A DNA stretch of 64,000 nt from an uncultured Colwellia sp. (lineage in GTDB: Bacteria > Pseudomonadota > Gammaproteobacteria > Enterobacterales > Alteromonadaceae), in assembly GCA_913049915.1 (NCBI GenBank), contig CAJWZC010000003.1, positions 26,714-90,713 of the forward strand, read 5' to 3'. The notes below the pieces were generated by a model. That model saw nothing but the letters and a program-made list of their open reading frames with translations, did no database searches and was not told the DNA's origin. A program made the position numbers and the translations under genes. Shown here one piece after another: positions 55,278 to 64,000 of this stretch. How positions within the stretch are numbered: position 1 is the first letter of the stretch; each line of letters starts with the position of its first letter.

Positions 55278-55973
55278 TTAGTACTTTGCAGGTAATTCAA
55301 ACCACAGTGCTTCAAGTGTTGATATTGCTTCAACCTTTAACATTTCTGATGGTTCAACTGAAAACGCGTCACCCGCTACAAAATAATGACCTTCTACCAC
55401 CAGTTCTCCTTTAACAATATGTAAATAACCAGATTTTTTGATAGGGGCAAGTGTAAAATTCTCTTTTTTCTTCAACACTAAGCGAGATAAACTGGCATCT
55501 TGTTGGATTGATATCGAGCCATCTTTGCCAGTAGTCGTTATCAGTCCGGTTAAAGCGCCTTTTTGTGGAATATGTTTTTGTTCATAACTTGGTTCAATTC
55601 CCCTCTTCTTCGGTTCTATCCAAATCTGGAAAAATTTAACATAATCAGTATTAGAGGCATTATATTCAGAATGTCTTACTCCAGTACCTGCACTCATACG
55701 CTGAATTTCCCCCACAGATACGACATGTTTATTACCTTCGCTATCCTTATGCCTCAATGATCCTTTGGTAACGTAAGATATAATTTCCATGTCGCGATGA
55801 GCATGTTCGCCAAAACCTTTTCCTGGTGCAACAGTATCGTCATTAATGACACGTAAGACTGAGAACCCCATGTGTTTAGGATCATAATAATTAGCAAACG
55901 AAAAGCTATGTTTACTCTTTAACCAGCCATGGTTGACAACGCCTCTACTATTAGATTTTCTGACATATTTCAT
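55278..55973 (-). CDS. pirin family protein (YhaK-like)
   Basis: 231 aa; SFSFANYYDPKHMGFSVLRVINDDTVAPGKGFGEHAHRDMEIISYV. Confidence 0.93.
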   Translation of the reverse strand: MKYVRKSNSRGVVNHGWLKSKHSFSFANYYDPKHMGFSVLRVINDDTVAPGKGFGEHAHRDMEIISYVTKGSLRHKDSEGNKHVVSVGEIQRMSAGTGVRHSEYNASNTDYVKFFQIWIEPKKRGIEPSYEQKHIPQKGALTGLITTTGKDGSISIQQDASLSRLVLKKKENFTLAPIKKSGYLHIVKGELVVEGHYFVAGDAFSVEPSEMLKVEAISTLEALWFELPAKY

Positions 55974-56048
55974 GTTGATTACTCGCTACTAAATTTTTTG
56001 TACTTGATCGGCTGACGATGAATGTCGGCCGAAATTTTATCAGGTTTA

Positions 56049-56507
56049 CTAGCTTAAACGTTGCTTCAATACGTTATCTAATGCTAACTTTCCTGCGCCA
56101 CTAAACATCAACGAAATTGATACAGCGAGTAAGGTAAGAGCAAATTCATAACCATTGTTAGTCATAAATAAGCCATTAACAAAATGCACACTAAAAATAG
56201 CAACTAACATGGTAGCGCTGAGCATTAGGGCTGCAGGGCGAACCAGTAAACCAATTAATAAAGCGATACCACCAAAAAATTCTGCACTACCTGCTAATAA
56301 GGCCAGTTGGTAACCTGGCTCAAGGCCTATTGATGCCATCCATTGACCGGTTCCCTCTAAACCATAACCACCAAACCAGCCAAATAACTTTTGTGCGCCA
56401 TGAGCAATAAAAATAATAGCGGTTGGAATTCTAAGAGCTAACGCAGCAAAACCCGCATTAGTTGTGATAAGTCTATTTATAAAAGATGTGTTCATTGTAT
56501 TCTCCAA
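56049..56507 (-). CDS. DoxX family membrane protein (copy 2, YqjF-like)
   Basis: 152 aa; LRIPTAIIFIAHGAQKLFGWFGGYGLEGTGQWM. Confidence 0.92.
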   Translation of the reverse strand: MENTMNTSFINRLITTNAGFAALALRIPTAIIFIAHGAQKLFGWFGGYGLEGTGQWMASIGLEPGYQLALLAGSAEFFGGIALLIGLLVRPAALMLSATMLVAIFSVHFVNGLFMTNNGYEFALTLLAVSISLMFSGAGKLALDNVLKQRLS

Positions 56508-56573
56508 AGTTCATTGTTTTTGTTTAATGGAGCTATTATATTTAAAGACTCTAACGAAGCATAACGGTTAAAT

Positions 56574-56590
56574 TTGAACTATTAGTTCAA
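56574..56590. promoter_or_regulatory. candidate LysR operator between doxX copy 2 and the divergent LysR gene
   Basis: TTGAAC-tatta-GTTCAA perfect dyad with a LysR T-N11-A core. Confidence 0.55.
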
Positions 56591-56602
56591 AAGGATTGAT
56601 GT

Positions 56603-57502
56603 ATGAGTTCCCCCATAACACTTGATGCGCTAAAAGTGCTTGATGCTATTGAACGAAAAAAAAGTTTTGCCGCTGCCGCTGATGAATTATTTCGAGTGCC
56701 GTCAGCGATTTCCTATACAGTAAATAAACTTGAAGACGATCTTGGTATCGCATTATTTGATCGTAGTAAGCGCAAAGCAGAGTTGACAGCTGTTGGCATT
56801 ATGCTCGTTGAGCAAGGTAGACAGATTTTAAAAGCCACCGACGAGCTAACTCATATGGCAAAACAATCGTCCAAGGGCTGGGAGTTGGAACTACGTATTT
56901 GTATTGATAGTATTTTACTCTTTCAACCTGTTTACACCTTAATCGCACAATTCCAGCAGGAATATCCATGGATTAATATCCGTGTGACAGAGGAAGTGTT
57001 TGGTGGTACATGGGACGCATTGGTTGCAGATAGATCTGACCTTATTATTGGTGCTACAGGTGAACCGTACAATAGTGACTTCTCTTTTTATAAATTAGGA
57101 AAAGTAGATTTTGTTTTCGCGGTGGCAAAAGGTCATCCATTAATTAAAGCACAACAGCCGCTTTCAAATGTAATAATAAAAAAATATCCCTCTGTGGTGG
57201 TGGCAGATAGCTCAATAAATCTACCAGGTCGTTCCGCGGGTCTACTTGATGGACAATCACGTATTACCGTCTCAAGTATTGAAAAAAAAATAGAAGCACA
57301 GCAGCTAGGTTTAGGAGTAGGGTTTCTACCGATTCATCGTATTAAAACTCAATTAGAATCAGGGCAACTTGTTACCTTAGCTTTAGAAAAAACCGAAAAC
57401 AGAAATAGCGAATTATGTATGGCTTGGCGTAATGATAATCAAGGTAAAGCACTGGCATGGTTTGTTAGCAATATCCAACAAATAGCTACTAAGTTAATCT
57501 AA
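56603..57502 (+). CDS. LysR family transcriptional regulator (YhaJ-like)
   Basis: LDALKVLDAIERKKSFAAAADELFRVPSAISYTVNKLEDDLGIALFDRSKRKAELT. Confidence 0.93.
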   Translation: MSSPITLDALKVLDAIERKKSFAAAADELFRVPSAISYTVNKLEDDLGIALFDRSKRKAELTAVGIMLVEQGRQILKATDELTHMAKQSSKGWELELRICIDSILLFQPVYTLIAQFQQEYPWINIRVTEEVFGGTWDALVADRSDLIIGATGEPYNSDFSFYKLGKVDFVFAVAKGHPLIKAQQPLSNVIIKKYPSVVVADSSINLPGRSAGLLDGQSRITVSSIEKKIEAQQLGLGVGFLPIHRIKTQLESGQLVTLALEKTENRNSELCMAWRNDNQGKALAWFVSNIQQIATKLI

Positions 57503-57537
57503 TAAAAGTATTGAAAAATTCATTCATATAGATTAAA

Positions 57538-57566
57538 AAACCAGCCTATATTTATAGACTGGTTTT
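57538..57566 (+). terminator. intrinsic terminator after the LysR gene
   Basis: aaaccagcctata-tt-tatagactggtttt hairpin (one G-U/mismatch). Confidence 0.7.
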
Positions 57567-57589
57567 ATGGGGATAGTAAGTGATTTCGT

Positions 57590-57670
57590 TTTTTAAACAA
57601 ACGCTGTTTTATTACCAGTTATAAAGTCTATTAATGCTGTCAATGGGCGACCTAATAATTATCCCTTAAT
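57590..57670 (-). pseudogene. possible C-terminal remnant of an NmrA-like NAD(P)-binding protein
   Basis: Manual translation LLGRPLTALIDFITGNKTAFV* resembles the C-terminus of NmrA-family proteins; nothing else intact. Confidence 0.35.
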
Positions 57671-57712
57671 ACAGATCGTGCAATTGGTGACCAATATAAT
57701 GTAAAAGGCGAG

Positions 57713-58186
57713 TTAATAAATTCCAACATCAAGTCCGGCAGCCATGGTCATACCGAGTTCTTCACATTGACCAAGAAACGTCGATTGCCAGTCACCAAGG
57801 CAAACTAATGGTGGGCGAATCCAATGCCAACGCAAACCTGTACAAATCGATTCGACTGCCCGACAAGTGCCAGTACCATTGTTACCAGCACGAACATATA
57901 ACGCACAAGGCAACCCCTGCTTTACTTCTAGACAAGGGTAATAGCAGCGGTCAAAAAAATCTTTCAATGCTCCACTCATATAACCAAGATTTTCAGTCGT
58001 TCCCAAAATTATCGCATCACAGGCTAATACATCCTTAGGTGTTGCTTCTAAAGGCGGTATCCAGCGTGTTCTAACCTGGTCAATATCAGAGTGCTGTGCA
58101 CCTCTCAAAATCGCTTCAACCATTAATTGCGTATTTTCAGAAGGAGCATGCGCTACAATTAAAAGTGTTTTCATTATTAAACTCAC
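57713..58186 (-). CDS. flavodoxin family / NAD(P)H-dependent oxidoreductase
   Basis: MKTLLIVAHAPSENTQLMVEAILRGA...CDAIILGTTENLGYMSGALKDFFDRCYYP. Confidence 0.85.
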   Translation of the reverse strand: MSLIMKTLLIVAHAPSENTQLMVEAILRGAQHSDIDQVRTRWIPPLEATPKDVLACDAIILGTTENLGYMSGALKDFFDRCYYPCLEVKQGLPCALYVRAGNNGTGTCRAVESICTGLRWHWIRPPLVCLGDWQSTFLGQCEELGMTMAAGLDVGIY

Positions 58187-58886
58187 TTTGACTTAAAACG
58201 TCCTATGGAAATAAAGGTTTATCTAAGCTTAGTCCGTTTCTAGTGACATAGTCCATTGAACAACATTTTAATGGTAGTAATAAAAATATTATTTGGACCC
58301 TGCATCCATTATCTGAGATATAGTCAACCAGCATGATCATATCTTGTAAACGTACATGCATGTACTAAAAGTTAGGAATGATTGACCTATTTTTATATAA
58401 AGTTGATATTTTCCATTTTGGACTTCAAATACTTTATTAGACACAAAGTAAGTTATATTGTAGCTTCTATTCAGTAAGTGAATGTCTATACTCTACTACT
58501 ATTGCACAGAAAAATAATAACTAACTTATTATACCGCGATAACAAGACCCATCAAATTTTTATGCCTGATATGCACATAAAGTGAGCCGATTTTGTAAAT
58601 ACTGGAAAGGCGCTTGAACGTTTAGTAGGAGATATGATTTTTTGATTAACTAAACGAAAATAGAGGTGATTTATAATTCAAACTATTAGTTCTACTTTAA
58701 GGTAATATCGAGACAGTAAATATATAAAAACAGTAAAGTTAATCAAGTGACCCCGATACTAGAATATGTACGATTCTTTGAGTTTGTTAACAGTATTTAG
58801 AGTCACTTTTACAACTAATATACAATAAGGTGATTTTATGAAATGTTAGTTTATTGTGTATTCTAAGAGGGGAATTAACTAAAAAG

Positions 58887-58952
58887 TGCTCGGTGATGCA
58901 AGATTCGAACTTCCGACCCCTTGGTCCCAAACCAAGAGCGCTAGTTACCGAC
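58887..58952 (-). pseudogene. truncated tRNA-Pro(UGG) remnant
   Basis: Minus strand ...CTAGCGCTCTTGGTTTGGGACCAAGGGGTCGGAAGTTCGAATCTTGCATCACCGAGCA: anticodon arm with UGG, T-loop TTCGAAT, broken T-stem pair and CCA changed to GCA, no 5' acceptor strand. Confidence 0.75.
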
Positions 58953-58994
58953 ATTTTATAATTTTTTATTTCTACTTTAGGCAGAGGTAAAAGA

Positions 58995-59053
58995 TGCGGT
59001 AGCTAAAGGGACTTGAACCTTCAATAACCAGAATCATAATGAGGTTATTGGTA
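58995..59053 (-). pseudogene. degenerate tRNA-like sequence
   Basis: Minus strand CCTCATTATGATTCTGG...GGTTCAAGTCCCTTTAGCTACCGC: T-loop consensus with an anticodon-arm-like segment, incomplete stems. Confidence 0.35.
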
Positions 59054-59343
59054 TAGCATTTGCTTAGATTAACGTTTATCAAGTTAGATGTTAGGTGTAT
59101 CGCTCATATCATAACCTGTATTTAGGCGTAATTTATTAGCTTGATAAACTCACAGAACAGTCTTAGAGTAGATTTTATTATTTATATCAGCTTTTTAAAA
59201 AATTATGTACAAATCCCTAATGTGCCAGTGTATTGCTTACCCTGTTACCAGGGGATTTATTGTTATTAGTCAACGTCGAAGTTTAAATAATATTATAAAA
59301 TCATTAGCTTAAATTTTCATGATTACTGTATACAGTTCCTCTG

Positions 59344-59610
59344 AAGTATATGAAAACTGACCTGCTGGCGCTAATGAAGATAATCGTTTTGCAAGCAACC
59401 AGCTTAGAAAAATTGAGCTATGTGGTCGTAAGTGGTTTAGGGATAATATTACTGCCAGCATTAGCTGTACAAGGTGATTTAGCCAGCTATTCTATTATTT
59501 ATAGCCCTTTTTATACTGTTTTTGTACTCATAAGGCCCAATTATTGACGTATGGATTGTGTTCGTGCTGTGGTAGGAAGTCCCTTATTAATAGCTTTTGA
59601 AAGGTAGTAG
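59344..59610 (+). pseudogene. OxyR-like LysR regulator C-terminal remnant
   Basis: ATSLEKLSYVVVSGLGIILLPALAV in ORF 59350-59547 matches the OxyR C-terminal pattern; stop then residual coding sequence. Confidence 0.65.
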
Positions 59611-59706
59611 GCTTTATTAGCTTTATGATAACCCATTACTGATTTTGAGCGAACTCACCACTAAGAATTTTTAATTGAGCCATAGTGGTAAGCTACTCTG
59701 GTTAAC

Positions 59707-62547
59707 TTACCCCTTAAAGACCTTAAGTAACTCTTTAGCGACATCGTCGGCAACATCTTTCGCGAGTTCGTTAAAGCCTTTTTCAAGTACCTCAAGGTTT
59801 TCTTTATAAACGTGATGCTTGCCATGGATATCAACATCAATAATTAAGGTAGGAGCATCACCTTCTTTACCTGCGGTTATTAGACCTTTTAAACTGCCCT
59901 TAGCTTCAAGTGAGTTTATTTTTAGAGCGGTTAAGCCATTAGCTACGGCTTTTAAGGCTTTTTCTATACCTTTGTTGGTGGCGTGTGCAGCGGTTAGTAC
60001 CCCTTTTGCCGCTTGTAAAGCAGCTGTTTCAGAAACTAATTCCGCTTCTAATTTAACGACGGTTGGGTCTAAATCAACAGGCACTATTTTAACTGCTTTA
60101 TCTGCGGTTTTTAACACACCTTCTGCGGTTTTCAATGAGACTTCTTCAGCGCCTGCAGCCGTTTTGTGTTCGCCTGCTTTAACACCATCTTTAGCTGCTT
60201 TACCAAACTTCCAATGCTCTGCATCTTTTTTAGCATCATGGCTATATTTTTTAGCTTCTTTATTATTGTAATCAATAGTCTTTTTGAGACTATTGACCTT
60301 GTCTTCATCGTGTTTAATACTTTTAGATGCATAATTGTAACGTTTCTGCGCTTTATCCTTTGCTTCTTTTATTTTTTTGTTTAGGCCGTTAACATCTTTT
60401 TGTTTTGCATCAAGTGTATGTTGTGCCCTACTGATATCTTTATCACCTTGTTTCAAGCCTTTTAAAGCAGCGTTAACCAAAGAGCGAAAAATCTTATCGT
60501 ATTTTGTGGCTAATTTGGCATCAAAATCAAGATCACTGCCTGCACTTAAGTGGTGGCCGGTAGACTTAACCGTTAATGCCGCATCAAAAGCGCCACCAAA
60601 TCGAGTGTCAGAGGATAATATTACTTGCTTGGGCTCAATATCAATAACATACTTTTCTTCAAAGTTTTTAAATAACTCAATATCACCCGCCATATAAAAT
60701 TTAGCATCAACCTCTGGTCCCGCTTGCACAGTTAACTCAGCATTTTTAAGATTGAGAGGACCGAACTTGAATGGGTCTAAGGTACCATTTAAAGAAAGTC
60801 CATCGGTTGACGCATAACCTTTCGCGTTACCTAGTTCTTTTTTATCAAATAACAGTGTGGCCTTTAAGGCAATACCTGCGCCCTGAATATCTAATTCATC
60901 AGTTAGGTCATCAGGTAAAGAAGCGCCAGGAGTCATAAAGGCAAAAGCTAAATCTTTTAAACCTACTGACATAGGTTTAAAACCACCTCCTTTAGGTTTT
61001 GCGCGCTTGTTAGCATCTATAATTAAGTTATTAAAACTCAACTTTTTGGCAGTACCTGCCAATGCTATTGCGGTAGGCAACCCTAACGCTTCAGGTGAAA
61101 GTACCATATCAGCAGCTACAGTTACCTTTTCAGAGCCCATCTTTACTGTACCCTCCAAGCTTAAATCAAAGCTACCTGTTTCATTAATCCCTGCACTTAA
61201 TGACGTATTTTCAATGACTAAATTTTTAATGCCCATCGCATTTTTCCAGTCACCTTTCATATCACCCGAGACAAAAACTTCAACTTCAGTATCGTTTTCT
61301 TTTAAACCAAAATCGACATCAAATTCTAAATCATTGCCTTTATGTTGCTTCATTTTGACTACTGTTTTAAATCCAAGTCCAGCCTGGTTTTCAGATAACG
61401 ACATAAAAAATTCGACATTCGCATCTTTAAGTTTTAAAAATTTAAAATCATGATTGTTTGGGGCATCCATATCAACATTAATTTCAACACTTGGCTTAGA
61501 TGAGAAAAGGTTTTTAATTTCGCCATCTACGTCTAATTGTGCTTTTCCTAAACCTATTTTAGCCAAGGCTTTTTGTACATCCTTGGGTGCCTGCGCAACG
61601 TTGAATTCAGCCATGAGGCTCATGCCTTGACCTAAATCTAAGTCGTCATCAGGCAGGTTACTATCAACCATAAAAAAATTTTGTACAGCTAAAGGTAGGT
61701 CATCATAAGTACCAGATAAACCCTCTGTTGAGTTAATCATACGCATTTTAGGTAGGCCTATATCTTTAAGGAAACTTTTATGGATCCCGGTAATATCTGT
61801 TAATGTCACTGGTTTTTCGAATTTCAAACCAATATTCCAACCTTTATTTTCATGATCATAAAAGACTACGGCATCCACCTTCTTCTTGAGAATATCTATA
61901 GTACCGCCTATGGTATCGAGAGAAATTACTGGCGATTCAATGGCGAAATGCTTTACGTCAGGTATTTTTTTAAACTCTTTGAAATCAGCTAAAGAAAAAC
62001 GGTGTCCAGTGAGTGCTAACGTGAAATCAGATATTTCTTTATCTTCAACGGCGATATCAATATTCACATCTATATTATCGTTTTTTTTCTTAAATATACC
62101 GCCAAGTTCACCTGATAGGGTAAGTGCTATATCATCACTATCTATCGTTAATGATAAACCTAATTCACTTAATTCCAGCATGGTCATACCAAAAGCATTT
62201 TTCCAATCAATTTTATCCTTTTCGTTAGAGGTAAAGACGAATTTTTTGTCTTTGAGGGCATCAGCATCAACAGAACCAGTAAAATTTAATTTGTGTCCAC
62301 CAAATTTTGCTGGAAAATGTAAACCTATGGCATTGTCACTTACTACGATAAAGGAAGGTAATTTTTTAATACCAACATCTTTTAATGCCTGTTTGATGGT
62401 AGCTTGTTGTGCGGAAAGCCCTTGAGAAATAAAGAGTAGAGAAAATAACATTAAGGAGTAAAAATATTTTTTTCTAAAACCTGTTACAAAGTGACATAGT
62501 GTGTTTGTTTTTTTATTGATCGTCATTGATTTATCTCTACTATCCAT
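59707..62547 (-). CDS. large secreted repeat protein with C-terminal coiled-coil region, unknown function
   Basis: 946 aa; signal peptide (YFYSLMLFSLLFISQGLSAQ); repeated modules DWKNAFGMTMLELSELGLSLTI / DWKNAMGIKNLVIENTSLSAGI; Lys/Asp-rich helical region ~690-870. Confidence 0.85.
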   Translation of the reverse strand: MDSRDKSMTINKKTNTLCHFVTGFRKKYFYSLMLFSLLFISQGLSAQQATIKQALKDVGIKKLPSFIVVSDNAIGLHFPAKFGGHKLNFTGSVDADALKDKKFVFTSNEKDKIDWKNAFGMTMLELSELGLSLTIDSDDIALTLSGELGGIFKKKNDNIDVNIDIAVEDKEISDFTLALTGHRFSLADFKEFKKIPDVKHFAIESPVISLDTIGGTIDILKKKVDAVVFYDHENKGWNIGLKFEKPVTLTDITGIHKSFLKDIGLPKMRMINSTEGLSGTYDDLPLAVQNFFMVDSNLPDDDLDLGQGMSLMAEFNVAQAPKDVQKALAKIGLGKAQLDVDGEIKNLFSSKPSVEINVDMDAPNNHDFKFLKLKDANVEFFMSLSENQAGLGFKTVVKMKQHKGNDLEFDVDFGLKENDTEVEVFVSGDMKGDWKNAMGIKNLVIENTSLSAGINETGSFDLSLEGTVKMGSEKVTVAADMVLSPEALGLPTAIALAGTAKKLSFNNLIIDANKRAKPKGGGFKPMSVGLKDLAFAFMTPGASLPDDLTDELDIQGAGIALKATLLFDKKELGNAKGYASTDGLSLNGTLDPFKFGPLNLKNAELTVQAGPEVDAKFYMAGDIELFKNFEEKYVIDIEPKQVILSSDTRFGGAFDAALTVKSTGHHLSAGSDLDFDAKLATKYDKIFRSLVNAALKGLKQGDKDISRAQHTLDAKQKDVNGLNKKIKEAKDKAQKRYNYASKSIKHDEDKVNSLKKTIDYNNKEAKKYSHDAKKDAEHWKFGKAAKDGVKAGEHKTAAGAEEVSLKTAEGVLKTADKAVKIVPVDLDPTVVKLEAELVSETAALQAAKGVLTAAHATNKGIEKALKAVANGLTALKINSLEAKGSLKGLITAGKEGDAPTLIIDVDIHGKHHVYKENLEVLEKGFNELAKDVADDVAKELLKVFKG

Positions 62548-62617
62548 TCGTGAAATACTTGTACTATGCTGTTTTTTTTAGTAGCTATTACATGACGTAG
62601 TTAACGTTTGTAATGAG

Positions 62618-63268
62618 TTAATTGTCATTAGAGTCGTAAGTATCATCATCAGAATCATCAGAACTATTACTAGCAGCGTCGGAGCTATTTTTTAATGTTT
62701 TATCATTACTTAAAACAACAGGGGGATTAGCATTATTGACGGCTTGAGTGCCAGAAGCATTGACTGATAGGCCACTAGTATCTTGAATAGTATCACCGAC
62801 AGTAATTGTAGTATTTTGTGCTTCACTTGCCCACACATTACCAATAGTCTTTAAGGTTTGTTGATATAAGCTTATAGCTTCTTGTTTGTTTAAATCAAAA
62901 TTGGTTGAAAATTCACAGGTACGGTAAAACATCTCTCTGGCCATTAATATCGCAGGTGTTCTGCCAGCCATTTCAACCTCATCTGAGTTATCTTGTGCTG
63001 ATACTTGATCACTGCTAGTATTAATGAAAGAGTAGTTAATATCAGCGTCATCACCTTTGTCGTAAGCAACATCAGGCATAGGTTGACTACATAGCTGATA
63101 ATTTGCTGATTGGCTTCGAACAAAAGTTTGTGAAGTACCTGCCGTAACTGAAATTGAACTGTCGGGCTCAATGTTGAACCTTTTTGGTGAGGGCTTTTCA
63201 ATAGAGCTACAAGCAGAAGTTAGAGAAGCAACTATAACAATGGCTATACATTTATAGGAAGACATCAT
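62618..63268 (-). CDS. lipoprotein of unknown function
   Basis: 216 aa; lipobox-type signal CIAIVIVASLTSACSS; Ser/Asp-rich C-terminus; directly upstream of the 946-aa gene on the same strand. Confidence 0.75.
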   Translation of the reverse strand: MMSSYKCIAIVIVASLTSACSSIEKPSPKRFNIEPDSSISVTAGTSQTFVRSQSANYQLCSQPMPDVAYDKGDDADINYSFINTSSDQVSAQDNSDEVEMAGRTPAILMAREMFYRTCEFSTNFDLNKQEAISLYQQTLKTIGNVWASEAQNTTITVGDTIQDTSGLSVNASGTQAVNNANPPVVLSNDKTLKNSSDAASNSSDDSDDDTYDSNDN

Positions 63269-63519
63269 AATTTACCGTTAATTAAAAGTTTTAAGGTTGA
63301 GACATATTTTTAATTTAGCTAAATAAGCCCTCAATAGAATATAATTTTTCAACTACTGCTTAGTTGTACTATTAAATTGTTAGTAACATCCCCAACCCAG
63401 AGATTTTCAGTTATACAATAAGTAGAGCATACTTTTAGTGATTTACCTACGAGTTAAATTATAGTACTTCTGAGGTGGTCAATGATATAACTAGATTTTC
63501 TAGAACCATATTGTAATGT

Positions 63520-63765
63520 TTACCTGTTGTACAACCATGTTTCTAAATCTCTTTTTGCCATTGGCCTGGCATAAATATAGCCTTGAATAGCAAAGACATT
63601 GTGCTGAGCGAGATAACTGACTTGTGATAGCTCTTCAACCCCTTCGGCAATAGTTTGTAATTGTGAGGTTTGAGCGAAAGAAATAATAGCTTCTAGTACT
63701 GAGGCTTTAACGTCATCACTATCAATAGTATCAATAAACATTTTATCTATTTTAAGTGTAGCAAT
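63520..63765 (-). pseudogene. EAL-domain C-terminal remnant
   Basis: IATLKIDKMFIDTIDSDDVKASVLEAIISFAQTSQLQTIAEGVEELSQVSYLAQHNVFAIQGYIYARPMAKRDLETWL; EAL N-terminal part absent upstream. Confidence 0.8.
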
Positions 63766-63949
63766 TCAAATCAGCAGAATTTAATCACCCTAAACCAATG
63801 TTAACGAAATACATTGCATCTTAGCACGAGTTGACAGTAATGAGATTATTATAGATTTACATGAGTACAGGATATGTACAGGAGCAGTTTATGAAGTTGA
63901 TATTTATTATGTATTTTACAAGTGAATTTTCAGGGAGGTATTCAAAAAG

Positions 63950-64000
63950 TGGTCGGTGATGCAAGATTCGAACTTGCGACCCCTTGGACCCAAACCAAGT
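63950..64000 (-). tRNA. tRNA-Pro(UGG), 3' part (5' end beyond the window)
   Basis: Minus strand ACTTGGTTTGGGTCCAAGGGGTCGCAAGTTCGAATCTTGCATCACCGACCA: anticodon UGG, intact T-arm, encoded CCA. Confidence 0.85.

Noticed and set aside
58995-59053. Functional second tRNA gene
   Set aside because: T-loop consensus present but acceptor, D-arm and stem pairing are not intact; treated only as a tRNA-like remnant.
59819-62425. Several long plus-strand ORFs (59819-60271, 60377-60697, 61007-61453, 61886-62425)
   Set aside because: Antisense to the intact 946-aa gene; low-complexity Ser/Ile-rich translations typical of shadow ORFs.

Overview
This 64 kb window is AT-rich gammaproteobacterial chromosomal DNA. 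Protein style and gene content look like Alteromonadales, probably Colwellia-like, but I made no database comparison. Ordinary modules: a CBS-domain protein (partial), an MTHFR-related protein, an isoquinoline oxidoreductase-type molybdoenzyme (two subunits plus MobA-like and XdhC-like factors), a LetA/LetB (PqiA/MCE) lipid-transport locus, a triple-domain cytochrome c, EngB, an MsbA-like ABC exporter, glutathione-dependent formaldehyde detoxification, an RND efflux operon with TetR, ubiE-ubiJ-ubiB, a cold-shock protein, a LysR/YeiH pair, a GMC oxidoreductase, GGDEF proteins, and a yqjF/yqjG/yhaK/yhaJ-like quinone-stress cluster. The accessory parts show heavy gene decay: PEP-CTERM/discoidin-like protein, HDOD protein, LysR, UspA, Fe-S/FAD dehydrogenase C-terminus, Reg_prop-GGDEF sensor, TauE, OxyR and EAL remnants. 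Most interesting candidates: (i) a sigma-70 factor embedded between two paralogous TonB-C proteins, one shaped like a membrane anti-sigma factor (33228-35112); (ii) an unannotated small-RNA gene on the minus strand with promoter and terminator upstream of ubiE (about 35346-35472); (iii) a ~5 kb segment between a tRNA-Pro remnant and a tRNA-Pro gene carrying a lipoprotein and a 946-aa secreted repeat/coiled-coil protein; (iv) an eight-MCE-domain LetB with a split LetA; (v) several MITE-like elements. No CRISPR array, rRNA or intact transposase was seen.
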